DNA of 64,000 nucleotides from Anaeramoeba flamelloides (Eukaryota; Metamonada; Anaeramoebidae): contig JANTQA010000048.1 of the NCBI GenBank assembly GCA_027625915.1, positions 3,844,001-3,908,000 of the forward strand, read 5' to 3'. The notes beneath the pieces are model-generated. The model saw nothing but the letters and a program-made list of their open reading frames with translations. It was not told where the DNA came from and did no database searches. The translations under genes and the position numbers were made by a program. Of this stretch, positions 10,031-21,778 are shown piece after piece (the stretch's first letter is position 1; each line of letters starts with the position of its first letter).

Positions 10031-11429
10031 CATAAATACATGTTTAAGAGAAAATTATTATACTTTTTTATAATAGTTCTTCAAAAAAATAAAAAAAAAT
10101 AACAAAATCATTGTTTTGATTTCATAAAGTGATAAGTTTATTTAAAAATGTCCCCCTCTCTAAAGAAAAGAGAAAACAAATCATTAAAAACTTTATCCAA
10201 AAAAAAAAAAAAAAAAAATAATCAAGAATAATATCTTTTTCATTTATCAATGAAATAATAAACTTATATTCTTTATTTTACCTAATATCAAAGTAAATAA
10301 TCTTTCTTAATTAAAATTTATAAATAAAAATTTTAAAATTACGGATATAAGATTAATTAATTTATCTAGCTTTATAATAAAAAACTAAATTAAGTTTTTT
10401 TTTTTCCCAATTAAACATTTGTTTCTAGGAATTAACCTTTATTTTTTATTACAATCGTATTATTTTTAAACTGTGAAAAAATATTATATAAAATATCTCT
10501 TATAATTAAAAATAAAGAAAAAAAAATGACAATATATCCAATTAATAATGAAATCAGTTCCACTTTTATGATACAAACTTTGACTGAAAATCAAGTCACA
10601 AAATCCAGATTAAAGCACAAAATTCAGATTTTATTTAAAATAATTTGTTTCCAAAATAATTTCAAAATATGTGCATTAATTTGAGATTTTTTTGAGATTT
10701 TAATTTTGTTTAAATTTAGTACTTAAAAGTGGAAATAATAGTAAATAAAATACTCGAAATAGAATTTAATTATTTTTTAGGTTTTAATTTAAAAGGGTTA
10801 TTATACAATTTATTTTTTATTGAAAAATCAAGATGATTTGGAATTTGGTTATTTATAATTAATACTTATTTTTTCAACCAATTAAGAGAATTGTTATTTA
10901 TGTATTATTATTTTTTTTTTTAATTTTTTTTTCTAATTGATATTTAATCAAAACTTATTACTAAATATATCAATATTTCGTATATAATCCTTTACCAACT
11001 CAAAATGAGTTTTTTTTTAATTTTTTAAAAATAAAAATTAAAATACAAATACAAAGTATATTTTAAGACTTTCTTTGATATAAATCAGTTTTTAACAAAT
11101 TCAAAAGTCTTTTCATAAAGAATAAATTTAAACAAAAAATCTAAATCAATTTTTTCCAAGATTTTTTTGATCCCATAAAATTAGACTATAATGTTTTTTA
11201 TATATGTTTCTAAAAACCAATAATTTCCGAAAAAAATTTGTTGTAATCTTTTTATTGGTGATAATTCACATATTTTCCTAAGATCAAGTGTTCATAAATT
11301 AATTAATTTTTTGAAAAAAAACTTATCATTAGGTTTTTCTTAATTTTTTTTGTAATAAAACAAAAAAATTTAATGAACAAATTGAAAAGTTTTCTCTCAA
11401 TAAAATTGACAATAAAGTACATTTTTAGG
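10031..11429. other. Gene-free stretch with a decayed B element
   Basis: Apart from a degenerate family B MITE at about 10555-10742 (ends CAGTTCCACTTTTA and TTAAAAGTGG), this stretch shows only AT-rich sequence. Confidence 0.4.
10555..10742. mobile_element. MITE family B, copy 1 (decayed)
   Basis: Keeps the inverted ends and the internal TTAATTTGAGATTTTTTTG of the family. It is the most diverged copy seen and so possibly the oldest. Confidence 0.5.
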
Positions 11430-11694
11430 ATTCATTTTCAATCTTTTAATTTTGAATCAGAAGAAAAAAAAATTTGAGAAAGTTGAAACGTGGAATGAAA
11501 AGAAAACTTTGAAAATTGAGAAAATAACAATTCTGATATGAGATGTTATTTACGGTATGATTTATTTTTTTATCAATGGATCCAAAACAATTTTTTTTAC
11601 TTTGTCTTACAAAATCAATAACTTTTAAAATACACTCCAAACAAAAATAACAGTGGGTGTAAAAAGTAAGTGTGGTACAAGAAAAAACAAACAA
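11430..11694 (-). other. Possible small two-exon gene, Cys-rich (unproven)
   Basis: A minus-strand ORF from 11694 opens with a stretch holding HCYFCLEC and later KKNCFGSID, and reaches ..KKINHT at a possible donor GTAAATAAC (11554). A possible acceptor CAAAG near 11508 rejoins the same phase to encode FSFHSTFQLSQ.. ending in a stop near 11440. Composition looks more protein-like than the surroundings, and it sits head to head with the bZIP gene. No family is recognised; it may equally be a chance ORF. Confidence 0.22.
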
Positions 11695-11752
11695 ATTTAT
11701 TTGTTAAATTTTCTTTGAACAATTTGGAAATTATCCTTAATCACAAAAAATA

Positions 11753-13111
11753 ATGATCAATTCGACAAATATCCTTAAAAAAGTGCCTAAAAATAAAAAG
11801 CCACTTGGGAGAGTTGAGATTATTAAAAATCAAAAACAAAAAAAAAGTAAAAAGGGAAGAAAAAGGGATCATTGTGAAGCCAAAACACAGACAAACAACA
11901 CATTAGAATTAGAGGAGCACCTCTATGAAAAGAATTTAAAGGGCCAAATTGTGGACATCTTGGCAACAATGAAAAGTCAAGAATATTCGTTGTTATCCAG
12001 TGAACAAAAAAAGAGAAGGAGATTGCTACGCAATAGGCTAAATGCACAAAAAAATCGAAATAAAAAAAAAAGGGGGATTAAAGAATTAGAAAAAAAGTTT
12101 GATCACTTATCAAATGAACACCACAAATTGAATGAGCACATTGTACAACTAACTGCAGAAAAGGAGCAAATGAAAGAAGAACTATTATTGCTTCGAAAAT
12201 TAATTTACGTGCAAGACAAAGAGAAAGAGAAAGAGAAAGAGAAAAAGAAAAAGAAAAAGAAAAAGAAAGAGAAAAAGAAAGAAACCAAAAAACAACAATC
12301 ATTTTTGGAATCTAAAGACTCACAACCTCAACAACAAATAACAAAGGCCCCACACCATGGTTTGGTGTTTAAAGAGTCGATTTTCACAAAAAACAAGAAA
12401 GAAAAAACCAAAAATGAAAAAGAAAATATAATTGTCAAACAAAAAGAGGGAGTTCAAAAAGAGAAACAAAAAACTCAAGACACAAACGACAGTGAAAATA
12501 TTTTGGAAGGGTGGTATGGAGAATCTCTTGATGACAATTTTTTATCATTAAATAATGAAAAGAATACTGTGCAGCCCTCTGAGAATTTGAAGGATGGGTT
12601 ATTGGGTGATCAGTTTTCACGTCTAGATGTAGACAACCTTTTTAAAATTCCAAATACAATCGACGAGGAAGGGTGTGTGAGTTTTACCGAACTGATAAAT
12701 GATAATAAATTTGGTTTTTCTTTATTTTTTATTTTTACCTTTCTTGGGATAATCTTTTGTTGTAATTCTCTTCTTAGTTGCATGTCTGGAAACCCTTCAA
12801 CACCACCTGATGATAATGGCCAACCCATTATACCTGATTCCCAATTCAGAAAAAAGATCATTCACCATCAAATGAAACAACATTTCTTTAGAAAAAGATC
12901 AATTCAAACTCTTCAGACAACTCACTGGGATACAAATATTAATGGGCAAGAAACTTGCTCAGTAAATTATAACATTATTTTTTCTGATGTGCGATTTGGT
13001 GAAAATAATAATGAAAATGGCATTAAACCACATGACAAAGAAGAGGAAGATGAAGAAAATGAAAGACAAGATGATCAGAAAAATAAAGATATGAAAAAAA
13101 AATTACTTTGA
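11753..13111 (+). CDS. Membrane-tethered bZIP transcription factor (ATF6/CREB3 layout)
   Basis: Single exon, 452 aa. The basic region 84-107 holds RRRLLRNRLNAQKNRNKKK with the N-x7-R signature (N94, R102). The zipper has a clean heptad L112, L119, L126, L133, M140, L147. A KE/K-rich tract (155-180) and a low-complexity linker follow. One hydrophobic span at about 320-343 (FGFSLFFIFTFLGIIFCC) is followed by about 110 residues that would be lumenal, ending in an acidic/basic tail. A cytosolic bZIP plus a single span and a lumenal tail is the design of ATF6, CREB3 and plant bZIP17/28, which are released by intramembrane proteolysis during ER stress. That function is inferred; I see no confident S1P site. 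The ATG lies just after an in-frame AT-rich leader. It could also be a divergent bZIP with a chance hydrophobic stretch. Confidence 0.82.
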   Translation: MINSTNILKKVPKNKKPLGRVEIIKNQKQKKSKKGRKRDHCEAKTQTNNTLELEEHLYEKNLKGQIVDILATMKSQEYSLLSSEQKKRRRLLRNRLNAQKNRNKKKRGIKELEKKFDHLSNEHHKLNEHIVQLTAEKEQMKEELLLLRKLIYVQDKEKEKEKEKKKKKKKKKEKKKETKKQQSFLESKDSQPQQQITKAPHHGLVFKESIFTKNKKEKTKNEKENIIVKQKEGVQKEKQKTQDTNDSENILEGWYGESLDDNFLSLNNEKNTVQPSENLKDGLLGDQFSRLDVDNLFKIPNTIDEEGCVSFTELINDNKFGFSLFFIFTFLGIIFCCNSLLSCMSGNPSTPPDDNGQPIIPDSQFRKKIIHHQMKQHFFRKRSIQTLQTTHWDTNINGQETCSVNYNIIFSDVRFGENNNENGIKPHDKEEEDEENERQDDQKNKDMKKKLL

Positions 13112-13132
13112 TTAATCAGATTTGATTAAACA

Positions 13133-13309
13133 ATGCCTCTTAAAATAAATTTTAAATCAAATATCACTGATTACTTTGAGCATTTATTTGGCAAATCTAA
13201 GAAATTCGATCTTAAATTCAGTAATCCAAGGAATGATGTAAATATTGTTGAATTAAATGAACCAAAATTCATTTTTAATTGTTTTGTTAAATTTCTTGTT
13301 ATTTATTAA
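13133..13309 (+). other. Small ORF (58 codons) just downstream of the bZIP gene
   Basis: ATG at 13133, stop at 13307-13309. It lies 21 nt after the bZIP stop and in the same frame, separated by TGA (13109) and TAA (13124-13130 region). The product (MPLKINFKSNITDYFEHLFG..) is more protein-like than usual for this AT-rich DNA. It could be a former C-terminus, a small gene or chance. No family is recognised. Confidence 0.25.
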
Positions 13310-14125
13310 AAAATAAATAATTATACAAAAATTCTGTATTTTTATTTGTTACAGGAGTTACATAAGCGGAAACATTATGGCTCTATTTTTAGATTTTTTT
13401 TTTGATAAAAATCGATTTTTAATAAATATTAAAATGAAAATCGATAATTTTACTTATAACCGTAAATGCTTAGATATCATATACTACCTTTTCTCTAATA
13501 ATGGATATTTTTTAAAAAAAAAATACTATTAGTTTTCGAAGGATAAAAAAACTATTAAATCAATTTTTTTTTTTATTTTTTTTAATATTCCTAATAACTA
13601 AATTAGAATTCCAAAATAACACTAGTATCATAGGTGGTATTTAATTAGAATTATGAAAATTTATACATTTTTTTAATCTTTTTAAAATCAAAAAAATTTT
13701 CTGTGATTTGTTTTATTATTGAATGGAAAAAAAATAATAATAATCCAATAAACTCTGATTAATTTTTCAGAAGTGCAGCCACAATCTTGTTAAAGAATAT
13801 TTTTTTTTTGGCCCATTTAAAAAAAAAAAAATAAAGTTTTTTTTATTCATTAAACTTATTAACAAAAAGAAAAAATGATTTTATAATCTCAAATCAATTA
13901 TTTACTGGAAAATAATAATAATAGGAGATTGAAAGTAATTGGTATGATTATTTGAATACAAATTTATCTTAGTTTGAAATATAAATCCTTTTTTAGTGAT
14001 TATTAGAAAACTAAAATTTTGGAAAATGTTTGTTGTTTCTATTGGAATAAAATTTTATCTTATTTTATTGAATCTAGTTCATTTAGGTATGTTCTTAAAG
14101 ATCAATAAACGTTATATATTAATAT
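13310..14125. other. Gene-free spacer
   Basis: AT-rich; no coding, RNA or repeat match recognised. Confidence 0.4.
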
Positions 14126-14320
14126 AGTCAGTTTCAAATTTAAGATAGAAATTTTCAATAAAATTTAAGATACAAAAAATCTCAAATTAAGACACAAAAT
14201 TTGGAAATATTTTTTTTAACAAATTATTTTACTACTATAGGAATTTTTTGCCTTAATTAGGGATTTTTATTGTGTCTTAAATTTCGTTCCAGTTTGTACC
14301 TTAAAAGTGGAACTGGTTGT
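14126..14320. mobile_element. MITE family B, copy 2
   Basis: Inverted ends AGTCAGTTTCAAATTTAAG and CTTAAAAGTGGAACTGGTT flank the usual interior (AAATCTCAAATTAAGACAC mirrored as a G/T version). Moderately diverged. Confidence 0.65.
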
Positions 14321-15011
14321 AATTATGATAATTTCTTATTGATGTTGAAGATACGAAAACTGATTTTTTTACATGTAAATTTTTTTCAGTTTTCAAGTCT
14401 ATTGATTATTACTCTTTTTAGACTTTTCATGAGAGTATTTTAATAATTCTTTTTTTGATTTGATTTTTTAATTTTTTTTTTATAAGATCTGTTTTCACTT
14501 TTAATTAGTTTATATATAATCTATTGGTTCAAATATTTATTTTTATGCTTTAAAAAATGAATTATTAAAATATTTTTTACCAAGTTGAATTTTCAATAGG
14601 GAAACCTAAATCAAAATATGTAAAATGATTTAAAGAATCCTTCTGAATCCAAAAAGAAACAAAATACAAAATTTTGAATTTTTAAAATTTTATCAAAATT
14701 TATGGATCAGTATGGGAATCTTTTTAAATAAAAAAAAAATTATACTCTTTGGGTCATAATTCTCTATTATCTTTTCTAAGTCACAGAACCAAAATAAAGA
14801 AGATTATAATAGCTCTTTTATCAATAACTTGATTTGAGAAAGAAAAAATAAGTAAATAGTGAAATAAATTTCAATATATCGACAACTCTATTAAGATCTC
14901 AACATCTAAATATTTTATACTTTTTTATTATTAAATATCACTAAATTTGGGGTACTTTAATACCTAACTTTGGATTCGATAAACCCATTTAATAGAAATC
15001 ATTTTTATATA
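14321..15011. other. Gene-free spacer
   Basis: AT-rich; nothing recognised. Confidence 0.4.
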
Positions 15012-15209
15012 CAGTCAGTTTCACTTTTAAGGTACAAATTTCAACGAAATTAAAGGTATAAAAAAAAATCTCGAAATTAATGCAGATTTTTTCAAATTCT
15101 AGTAAAAATAAATTGTAAAAAAAAAATTCCAAATTCTTTGCCTTAATTTGAGATTTTTTTGTTTCTTATAATTCGTTGAAAGTTTATACCTTAAAAGTGA
15201 AACTGACTG
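15012..15209. mobile_element. MITE family B, copy 3 (well preserved)
   Basis: Starts CAGTCAGTTTCACTTTTAAG and ends CTTAAAAGTGAAACTGACTG, with TA on both sides (15010-15011 and 15210-15211). TIRs starting CAGT with a TA duplication are typical of Tc1/mariner-type elements. At about 198 bp it is too small to code for a transposase. Confidence 0.78.
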
Positions 15210-15379
15210 TATTTATTATTATTGGGGATTGAAAGTTAATTAAAATCTAGGTGCCCTTATACCTAAATCCCCTTTCATAAATGTAAACATTAAATCAAAG
15301 ATTTTTTACTTTTTAAATTAACAAAAATAATTTTAAACTATCAAAAAAATCCTTTTTTTTTTTTTTAAATAATAAAGTC

Positions 15380-16495
15380 ACGAAATTTTTAAAAAACAGC
15401 ACAGACTCTTCAAGAATAATTTCTACAATTGATGACAAACTTGACCAAGCCAGAATATCAATTTACAAAATAAGATATAAACTCAAAAAAAATCCTAATT
15501 CTAAGTTTTGATCACATTTCAGAAAAATTAAAAATTTTCAGAAAAAAATGATGAAAATATTAATTGAATAAAAAAAATAAAATTATTCAATGTGAATATC
15601 AATAATTTTAGACAAAAATAAATTATAAATAGTTCTGGGTGGAAAGTCCAAGAATATTTAAAAATTAAAAAGTATAAGAATGATAATATAAACAAAAAGA
15701 TGTACCGTAGAGTGCCTATATTTTCCAGAATTTAAAAGAATTGAGTAAAACCATAAATTTTAATCAATTATCATGAATTCTGGAAAAATTAACGGTCGTT
15801 TTTTCAATTTGAGAAATAAAAATAAAAATTATAAAAATTTTGGGGTTATTTCTTAAATTAAAAAAACCTAGAACACTTTACAAATAAAAAAGAAAACCTC
15901 AAAGAAACCTAACGGTGTTTTTTTTTTAATTTAAGTAATAACAAGAAAATTTTTGAAATTATCTTTTTATATCTTCAATTAAAAAAAGGGGGACAAAAAA
16001 TAGATAAAATGGGTAAGATTCAACTTCCATTTAAAAATTAAGAAATTCCAAAATATCTAAACAGGTATTCATATGTTTATGATAAAAATAAATTAAAAAC
16101 AAAAGGTCACAACTGATGTAAAAACCATTCTAATCTGGAATTGTATAGAAGATATAGATAATAATTAGGACTACCCATTCTATGAAAAAAATAGAAAATT
16201 TTTGATAAAAGAATTAATTCAAATAAACAACATAATACACAATTAAATAATAATATCCGTGTTATTAATCGTAATAAAGATTCATTCTTTATCTGTTCAT
16301 TGGTTAATGATAAAGAAATTTATGATTCTTTATTGAAATTTCTAAGCAAAAATTTAGAAATTAGGAAAAGGGAATTGAATGACTAGGATTTCCAAAATTC
16401 AAAAGGATAGAGAAAAACCAAAGATTTTATCCAATTCTTTTAAATTCTTGAAATCCTAACATCTGTAAGAGGAAACTAATTTCCTCTCTTCAAAA
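15380..16495 (+). mobile_element. LINE 3' half, decayed, with hairpins
   Basis: The frame near 15390-15510 encodes KLDQARISIYKIRYKLKK, matching KLDQVRISIHKRRSKLKN of the LINE at 24463. Near 16165-16385 it encodes YPFYEKNRKFLIKELI and later SLLKFLSKNLEIRK, the CPxYENxRK C-terminus. Between and after these lie hairpins at about 15715-15795, 15796-15870, 15907-15990 and 16388-16460. It ends with TAAGAGGAAACTAATTTCCT, the small terminal hairpin of the family. Confidence 0.65.
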
Positions 16496-17224
16496 AAAAA
16501 ATCTAAAAAAATCATGTTTAACCACCTTCGAAAAATCCACCAAGTTGTAGATCATAAACTAAGAACCGAAGAAAATAGTAATCTTTTACATTGTATCTAA
16601 GAAAATCTTTTTTTTTTTTTACATTCCAATACCATAATCCTAAGGTCTAACCGTATTCTATATTCCTCAGGTGCTGGAATACAGCGATACACGATAAAAA
16701 AAAACACAATTTTATAGTTTTTGTACTGAAGCAAAATCAAAATAAAACCTTTTTTGTTTTTTTTGAAATTTCCGAAAATCGTCTATTAAGGGGCTAATCA
16801 ATATGAAATTTTTTTACCAAAATTTAATACAGATTGAATATATTTTTTTCCAATTACTTAGATTTAAAAACAGGTGTTTATTTATAATATTAAAAATATT
16901 TCTAGATAAGGAATCCTTATTTAGAAATTGGTCAAAAAAAAAAAAATAATAATAGAAACTGGTCCCTTAAATCCAAAAAACCTTTCGAAATTTTTGAACA
17001 TTTCAAGATAAACCGAAAATCTATTTTTTTACCAATTGGTGAACTTTTCATCAGGATTAATTTCCATTATATTTATCAATTTACCTTCAAATCGATAATA
17101 CTTGAATATGCGGTAGAAGAGCATTATAACAGCAACTCGTGGATTTTTAAACCTTTCTTTGTAAGAGTCCATTTCAGATTTTTAGTAATGGTAAATGACT
17201 CAATTTTTTTAAATTTACAAAAGA
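16496..17224. other. Gene-free spacer
   Basis: AT-rich; nothing recognised. Confidence 0.4.
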
Positions 17225-19895
17225 ATTAAACAATATTATTGGGAAAAAAATGTGGGCAAGTCAAAAGTTTTTTTCGTTTTTTAAATAATAAATATCGGCA
17301 AAATGATTTTTGATCAAAGTAAAATTTTATGAATGAATCTTACATTTAAGAAAAACCAAAAGTGGCTATAAATTGGAATTTTCAAAAAAATATTATTTCT
17401 TTGCATTTTTGTCCTTTTAGAATTTCTTTAAAAGGCTAAAAATACACTAATTGACTTTTAATTGTAAACTTTAATAAAAATAAGATAACTATTGATGGGG
17501 GAAATATTAAAAATCTATTAATTCAGTAAGATATTTATCATTGTTAATTAACGCAAATTTATCCAGGTTAATCTTAAAGATCCCTATCAACCAAATTGAA
17601 TCAAAAAATATTCCAAAGAAGCTATTTTTTCAAAAGAAATTGTTTTCCACTAATGTTTTACAATCAAAACTTTAAAAAGTCAAAATATTAAGATTTTTGA
17701 AAAGATATAACGGTTTTGGAAAAAAAGTGAAACTGGTAAAAAAGTGAAACAGTTTTTCATTGGGAAGATTATTGAAAAGGAAAAGTAAAGTTAATAAAAA
17801 GAAGAATCCAATTAACTTTTAATAATAATCCATTACTGTTATTTTCCAATTAATAAATGAAAACGTTTATTTCCATTTCCAACGCGAATATTAATTATCA
17901 CTGCTTACATTCAAATTAGAAGAGTGAAAAATTTTGTCTTTGAGTTAAGTAAGGAAGTTTAATTTCTTGTCTCAAAATATCCTTTTTAAAAGATGTTGTG
18001 AAGATCTTTGGGTTTTCTTTGACTAGCAAACTGAAAAATATTTTGGAAATGTCAACTAAAAATTTTCATTTTTTAATTGTACAATAATAATATATTATTT
18101 TTAATCAACCCAACAAATACAATTTAAATCTATGTGATTTATCGAAATTGTTGGTGTGGTTTTGGAGATCACAACAATAGTCAATTTTTTGAACAAATTA
18201 TTAATAATTGATCAATCAAAGAAAAACCCCATATCAAAAGATAGTATTTAAATAAACTGTTATTATGATGATTACTTCATTTTGTCTTTATTTGTTTATT
18301 TATTCTTTTTATAATTGATCTTACTTTGAATTTTCGATTTATGTTCCCAATTAAAAACTTGTGTTGATCTTTTTTCCCTGTTTCACTTTTTAACAACCAC
18401 AATGGTAAATCATTTAAATACTGATAGAAACAACCTTAATTTAAGACAGTTATTCATTTTTGACCTTCCCTAACAACCACTAATCTTGATCTTGGGATGT
18501 AATCTAATACTGATAAATTGAAATAAATATATCCATTGTGAAAAAAATTTGGTTCATAAAAAAAATTGGGTAAGTCAAAAATTTGTTTTCGTTTTTTAAA
18601 TAATAAATTTTAGTAAAATGGTTTTTGATCAAAGTAAAATTTTATTAACAAATCTTACATTTAATAAAAACCAAAGTCATTATCAATAATAATTTTCAAA
18701 TGCAAAATTAAATTGTTGCATTTTAATCTTTTGGAATTACTGTGGAACTCCAAAAATACAAAAATTTATTTTTAATTGCCAACTTTACTAAAAATAAGAG
18801 AACTATTTAATAGGAAATATCAAAATCTATTAATTCAATAAGATATTTATCATTTTTAATAAACGTAAATTTATCACAGTTAATCTTAAATATCCTTTTA
18901 AACCAAATTGAATCATAAATTCTTCCAAAAATAGATGTTTTTTCGAAAGAGGTTGTTTTCCACTTATGTTTACAATCAAAACTTCAAAATACCGAAATTT
19001 CAAGATTTCAGAAACCATTTAAATTCTAAAAATCCTCATAGATAAACCCGAATTTAAAACTGTTATTAATTTTTGGTCTTCCCAAACAATAATTAACTTG
19101 ATCTTGTGTTGTTTTCTAATAAAAAAAAATTAACATTTTTAGTAAAGTTTACAATTAAAAATAAATTTTTGTTTTTCCAGAGTTCCACAGTAATTCCAAA
19201 AGATTAAAATGCAACAATTTAATTTTGCATTTGAAAATTATTATTGATAATGACTTTGGTTTTTATTAAATGTAAGATTTGTTCATAAAATTTTACTTTG
19301 ATCAAAAACCATTTTGCTAAAATTTAGGATTTAAAAAACGAAAACAAATTTTTGACTGAACCAATTTTTTTTAATGAACCAAATTTTTTTCACAATGGTA
19401 AGGAAATTTTTACTTGATTGTCTTTTTTGAAATTTTTCTGATCAAGCTTTGAATAAAGCATTTTATGAAGTCGTGTGTTAAGAAACTCTGTAAAATTAGT
19501 TGTTCTTCAAAATATTCTTTGTAAGAGACTGTTTGATAATAAAAATTTCAAAGATTTATAAAAAGGGAAATTGAACTAAAAATTTTTTGAAATTTATTAG
19601 AATTTAATGGTAATAAAAAATAAACATTGTGAGTAAATTTTACAATTAAAAGTCAGTTTGTGTATTTTTAGCCTTTTAAAGAAATTCTAAAAGGATCAAA
19701 ATGTAAAGAAATAATATTTTTTCTGAAAATTATTTTGGTAGTGGCTTTTGTTTTTTCATAAATGTAAGACTCATTCATAAAATACAACTTTGATCAAAAA
19801 TCATTTTACCGATATTTATTATTTAAAAAACGAAAACTAATTTTTGACTTGCCCAATTTTTTTTAATGCCCCAAATTTTTTTAACTATTTACAAT
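17225..19895. mobile_element. Palindromic element E, outer copy
   Basis: The arms 17230-17500 and 19610-19880 are inverted repeats (GGGCAAGTCAAAAG.. at the left, ..TTTTTGACTTGCCC at the right). The loop contains a second copy of the same family (18533-19398). A segment of the outer loop near 18440-18520 is repeated inside the inner loop at 19050-19130, which confirms they are two copies of one family. Confidence 0.65.
18533..19398. mobile_element. Palindromic element E, inner copy
   Basis: Ends CCATTGTGAAAAAAATTTGG and its inverted partner, finishing CACAATGG. The arms of about 270 bp (18540-18820 and 19130-19395) pair with few mismatches around a loop of about 310 nt. It is younger than the outer copy, whose arms are more diverged. 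Confidence 0.75.
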
Positions 19896-20502
19896 TTTAA
19901 CTTTTAAGAAATCTTAAAAAAGATCATTTACTTTGAAGGACATAATTTACAGCACTGATTAAAAATGAATAACTATTGTGTATAAATTCAGATTTTCCCT
20001 TTAATAACAGCTAAAAAGTTTAATTTTTTTAGTGAAGGTTTTTTAACTTTAAAAAAACATTTTCGATTTATAATTAAATTCGAAAAACATTTTCCATCTG
20101 TTATTTAAAAAAAAAATTATCACCAATAAAGCCGTGGAGAACTATTTTAAGTCGTTAAAAAAAGATTTTTGTTGAAGTCGAAAAAAGTAAAGATCTGATC
20201 TTATTCAAAAAAATTAAATTAATTCCACACTTTACATCTTTTTGACACTTAAGTTCACTGAAAATAAGCCACTACAAAAAATCTTGAGACTTTTGTTAAC
20301 CGATTACTTTTTGAAAGCATTAAAATACAATTAGAGAAGATTAAAAAAATTCAAACACATTGCAACACTTCTAAAGAGTAAAAAGTTTGAAAAGGTAAAA
20401 AGAAGGGCAAAAGTGATGAGTTTTTTTCCAATGAAATTATCTACTTTTGATTTTATTTTTTTAGTTTTTTAAAAATTTTAAATCCTTTTTATTGTGCCTT
20501 AT
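19896..20502. other. Spacer upstream of the FPP synthase gene
   Basis: AT-rich; it should hold the FPP synthase promoter, but no motif is clear. Confidence 0.35.
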
Positions 20503-21778
20503 ATGGAATTACACGATCAGTTTGTATCCATTTTTTCTGAAATTGTTGAAGACGTCAAGGGATTTTTCCCACCCAAAAAAGAATTTCCAAAAGAAGCAAC
20601 AAACTATTTAATAAAAGTAATTATTTGAATAATCTTTTTACATTTCTTTTTTTGGTAAATTCAAAAAGAAGGATCCACAAAAACCAAACCACTCCTCTTT
20701 TTTAAGGAGACTTGCTTGGAAATTGAAGTTCTCTTTCTTACAGAATTCTTAAAATTAATGGCTTTTTTTTTCTTTTTTTTTTTCTAAAAACACTTGTTTG
20801 GAAAATAATTTTCAACAAAAAAAAACAAAAAAAAAATAGATGGTCGAGCACAATGTTCCTGATGGAAAGCACATAAGAGGTATGATTGTTGTTAATACCT
20901 TTTTAGCTTTGTCTGATAAACGGGATCCAAAATCCATCCGTGGCGCATTGCTTTTAGGCTGGTGCCTGGAATTTTATCACGCGTTTCGGTTTGTTGCAGA
21001 CGATGTGATGGATCATTCAAAGACAAGAAGGGGAAGGTCCTGTTGGCACGACCTAGTTGGGATGATTGGTATTAATGATTCTTTTACACTTGAGGGTTTT
21101 GTCTTCCAATTATTAAAAAAGCATTTCTGCAAGCACCCACATTATTTGGAGCTCGTTGAGTTCTTTTTAGACTCTGGCTTATGCTCAGAGTTAGGGCGTA
21201 CGCTGTCTCAATCCACTATCGACTATCAAACGAAAAAGCCCATCTTTTCAAAGTACAACAATGATTACTTTTGCAAAATGATCCGTTTAAAATCAAGTAT
21301 TGCCTCATTCTATCTCCCCATTGCATTAGGTATCACCTTGGCTACCGGCAAGGCAATTGATTTAGATTCCCTTGAGCACCAAGAGAAATTAAACGAAGCA
21401 AAAAAGGTCATGCTGCAATTAGGCGAATATTATATTATCAAGGATGATATCATTAAAAACTTTTCTGATAAGAAACTTTTAAATGATAACATTGATCAAG
21501 ACATACAAATGGGCAAGTGTTCGTGGTTAATTGTCACGGCTTTGAAGCATTCAAGTGAAGAGCAAACCCAACAATTAACAAAAAATTATGGCAAAAATAA
21601 TCCCAAATCTTTACAAATTGTTAAAGAGATTTACCAGCAATTAAATCTTTTTCAAATTTACCAAGATTTTGAACAAAAATCCTTAAACTCAATTGTTCAT
21701 TCATTAGATAATCTTAAATATAACCCAAAAGAGATTTTTTCAATTCTGCTTAGCCAAGTTTTAAAAAGAAAAAATTAA
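20503..21778 (+). CDS. Farnesyl diphosphate synthase (2 exons)
   Basis: Exons 20503-20616 and 20840-21778; intron of 223 nt (GTAATT..AATAG), phase 0; 350 aa, close to the usual 340-360. The enzyme condenses DMAPP/GPP with IPP to FPP for sterols, dolichol and prenylation. The joined sequence reads ..NYLIK-MVEHNVPDGKHIRG, the family's substrate lysine/arginine region. The first Asp-rich motif is intact: VADDVMDHSKTRRG (D92, D93, D96). The second is changed: GEYYIIKDDIIKNFSD has DDIIK (D240, D241, K244) in place of DDxxD. The KCSW motif (IDQDIQMGKCSWLI) and the C-terminal KRK-type end are present. Upstream of motif 1, Phe at -5 is kept but Arg sits at -4 (FRFVADD), where animal enzymes have FFLVADD. 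AATAAA at 21808 may be the polyadenylation signal. Short-chain GGPP synthase is less likely given the overall match to FPPS. Confidence 0.92.

Noticed and set aside
11823-12861. Four minus-strand ORFs across the bZIP gene
   Set aside because: Antisense shadows created by its Lys/Glu-rich codons.
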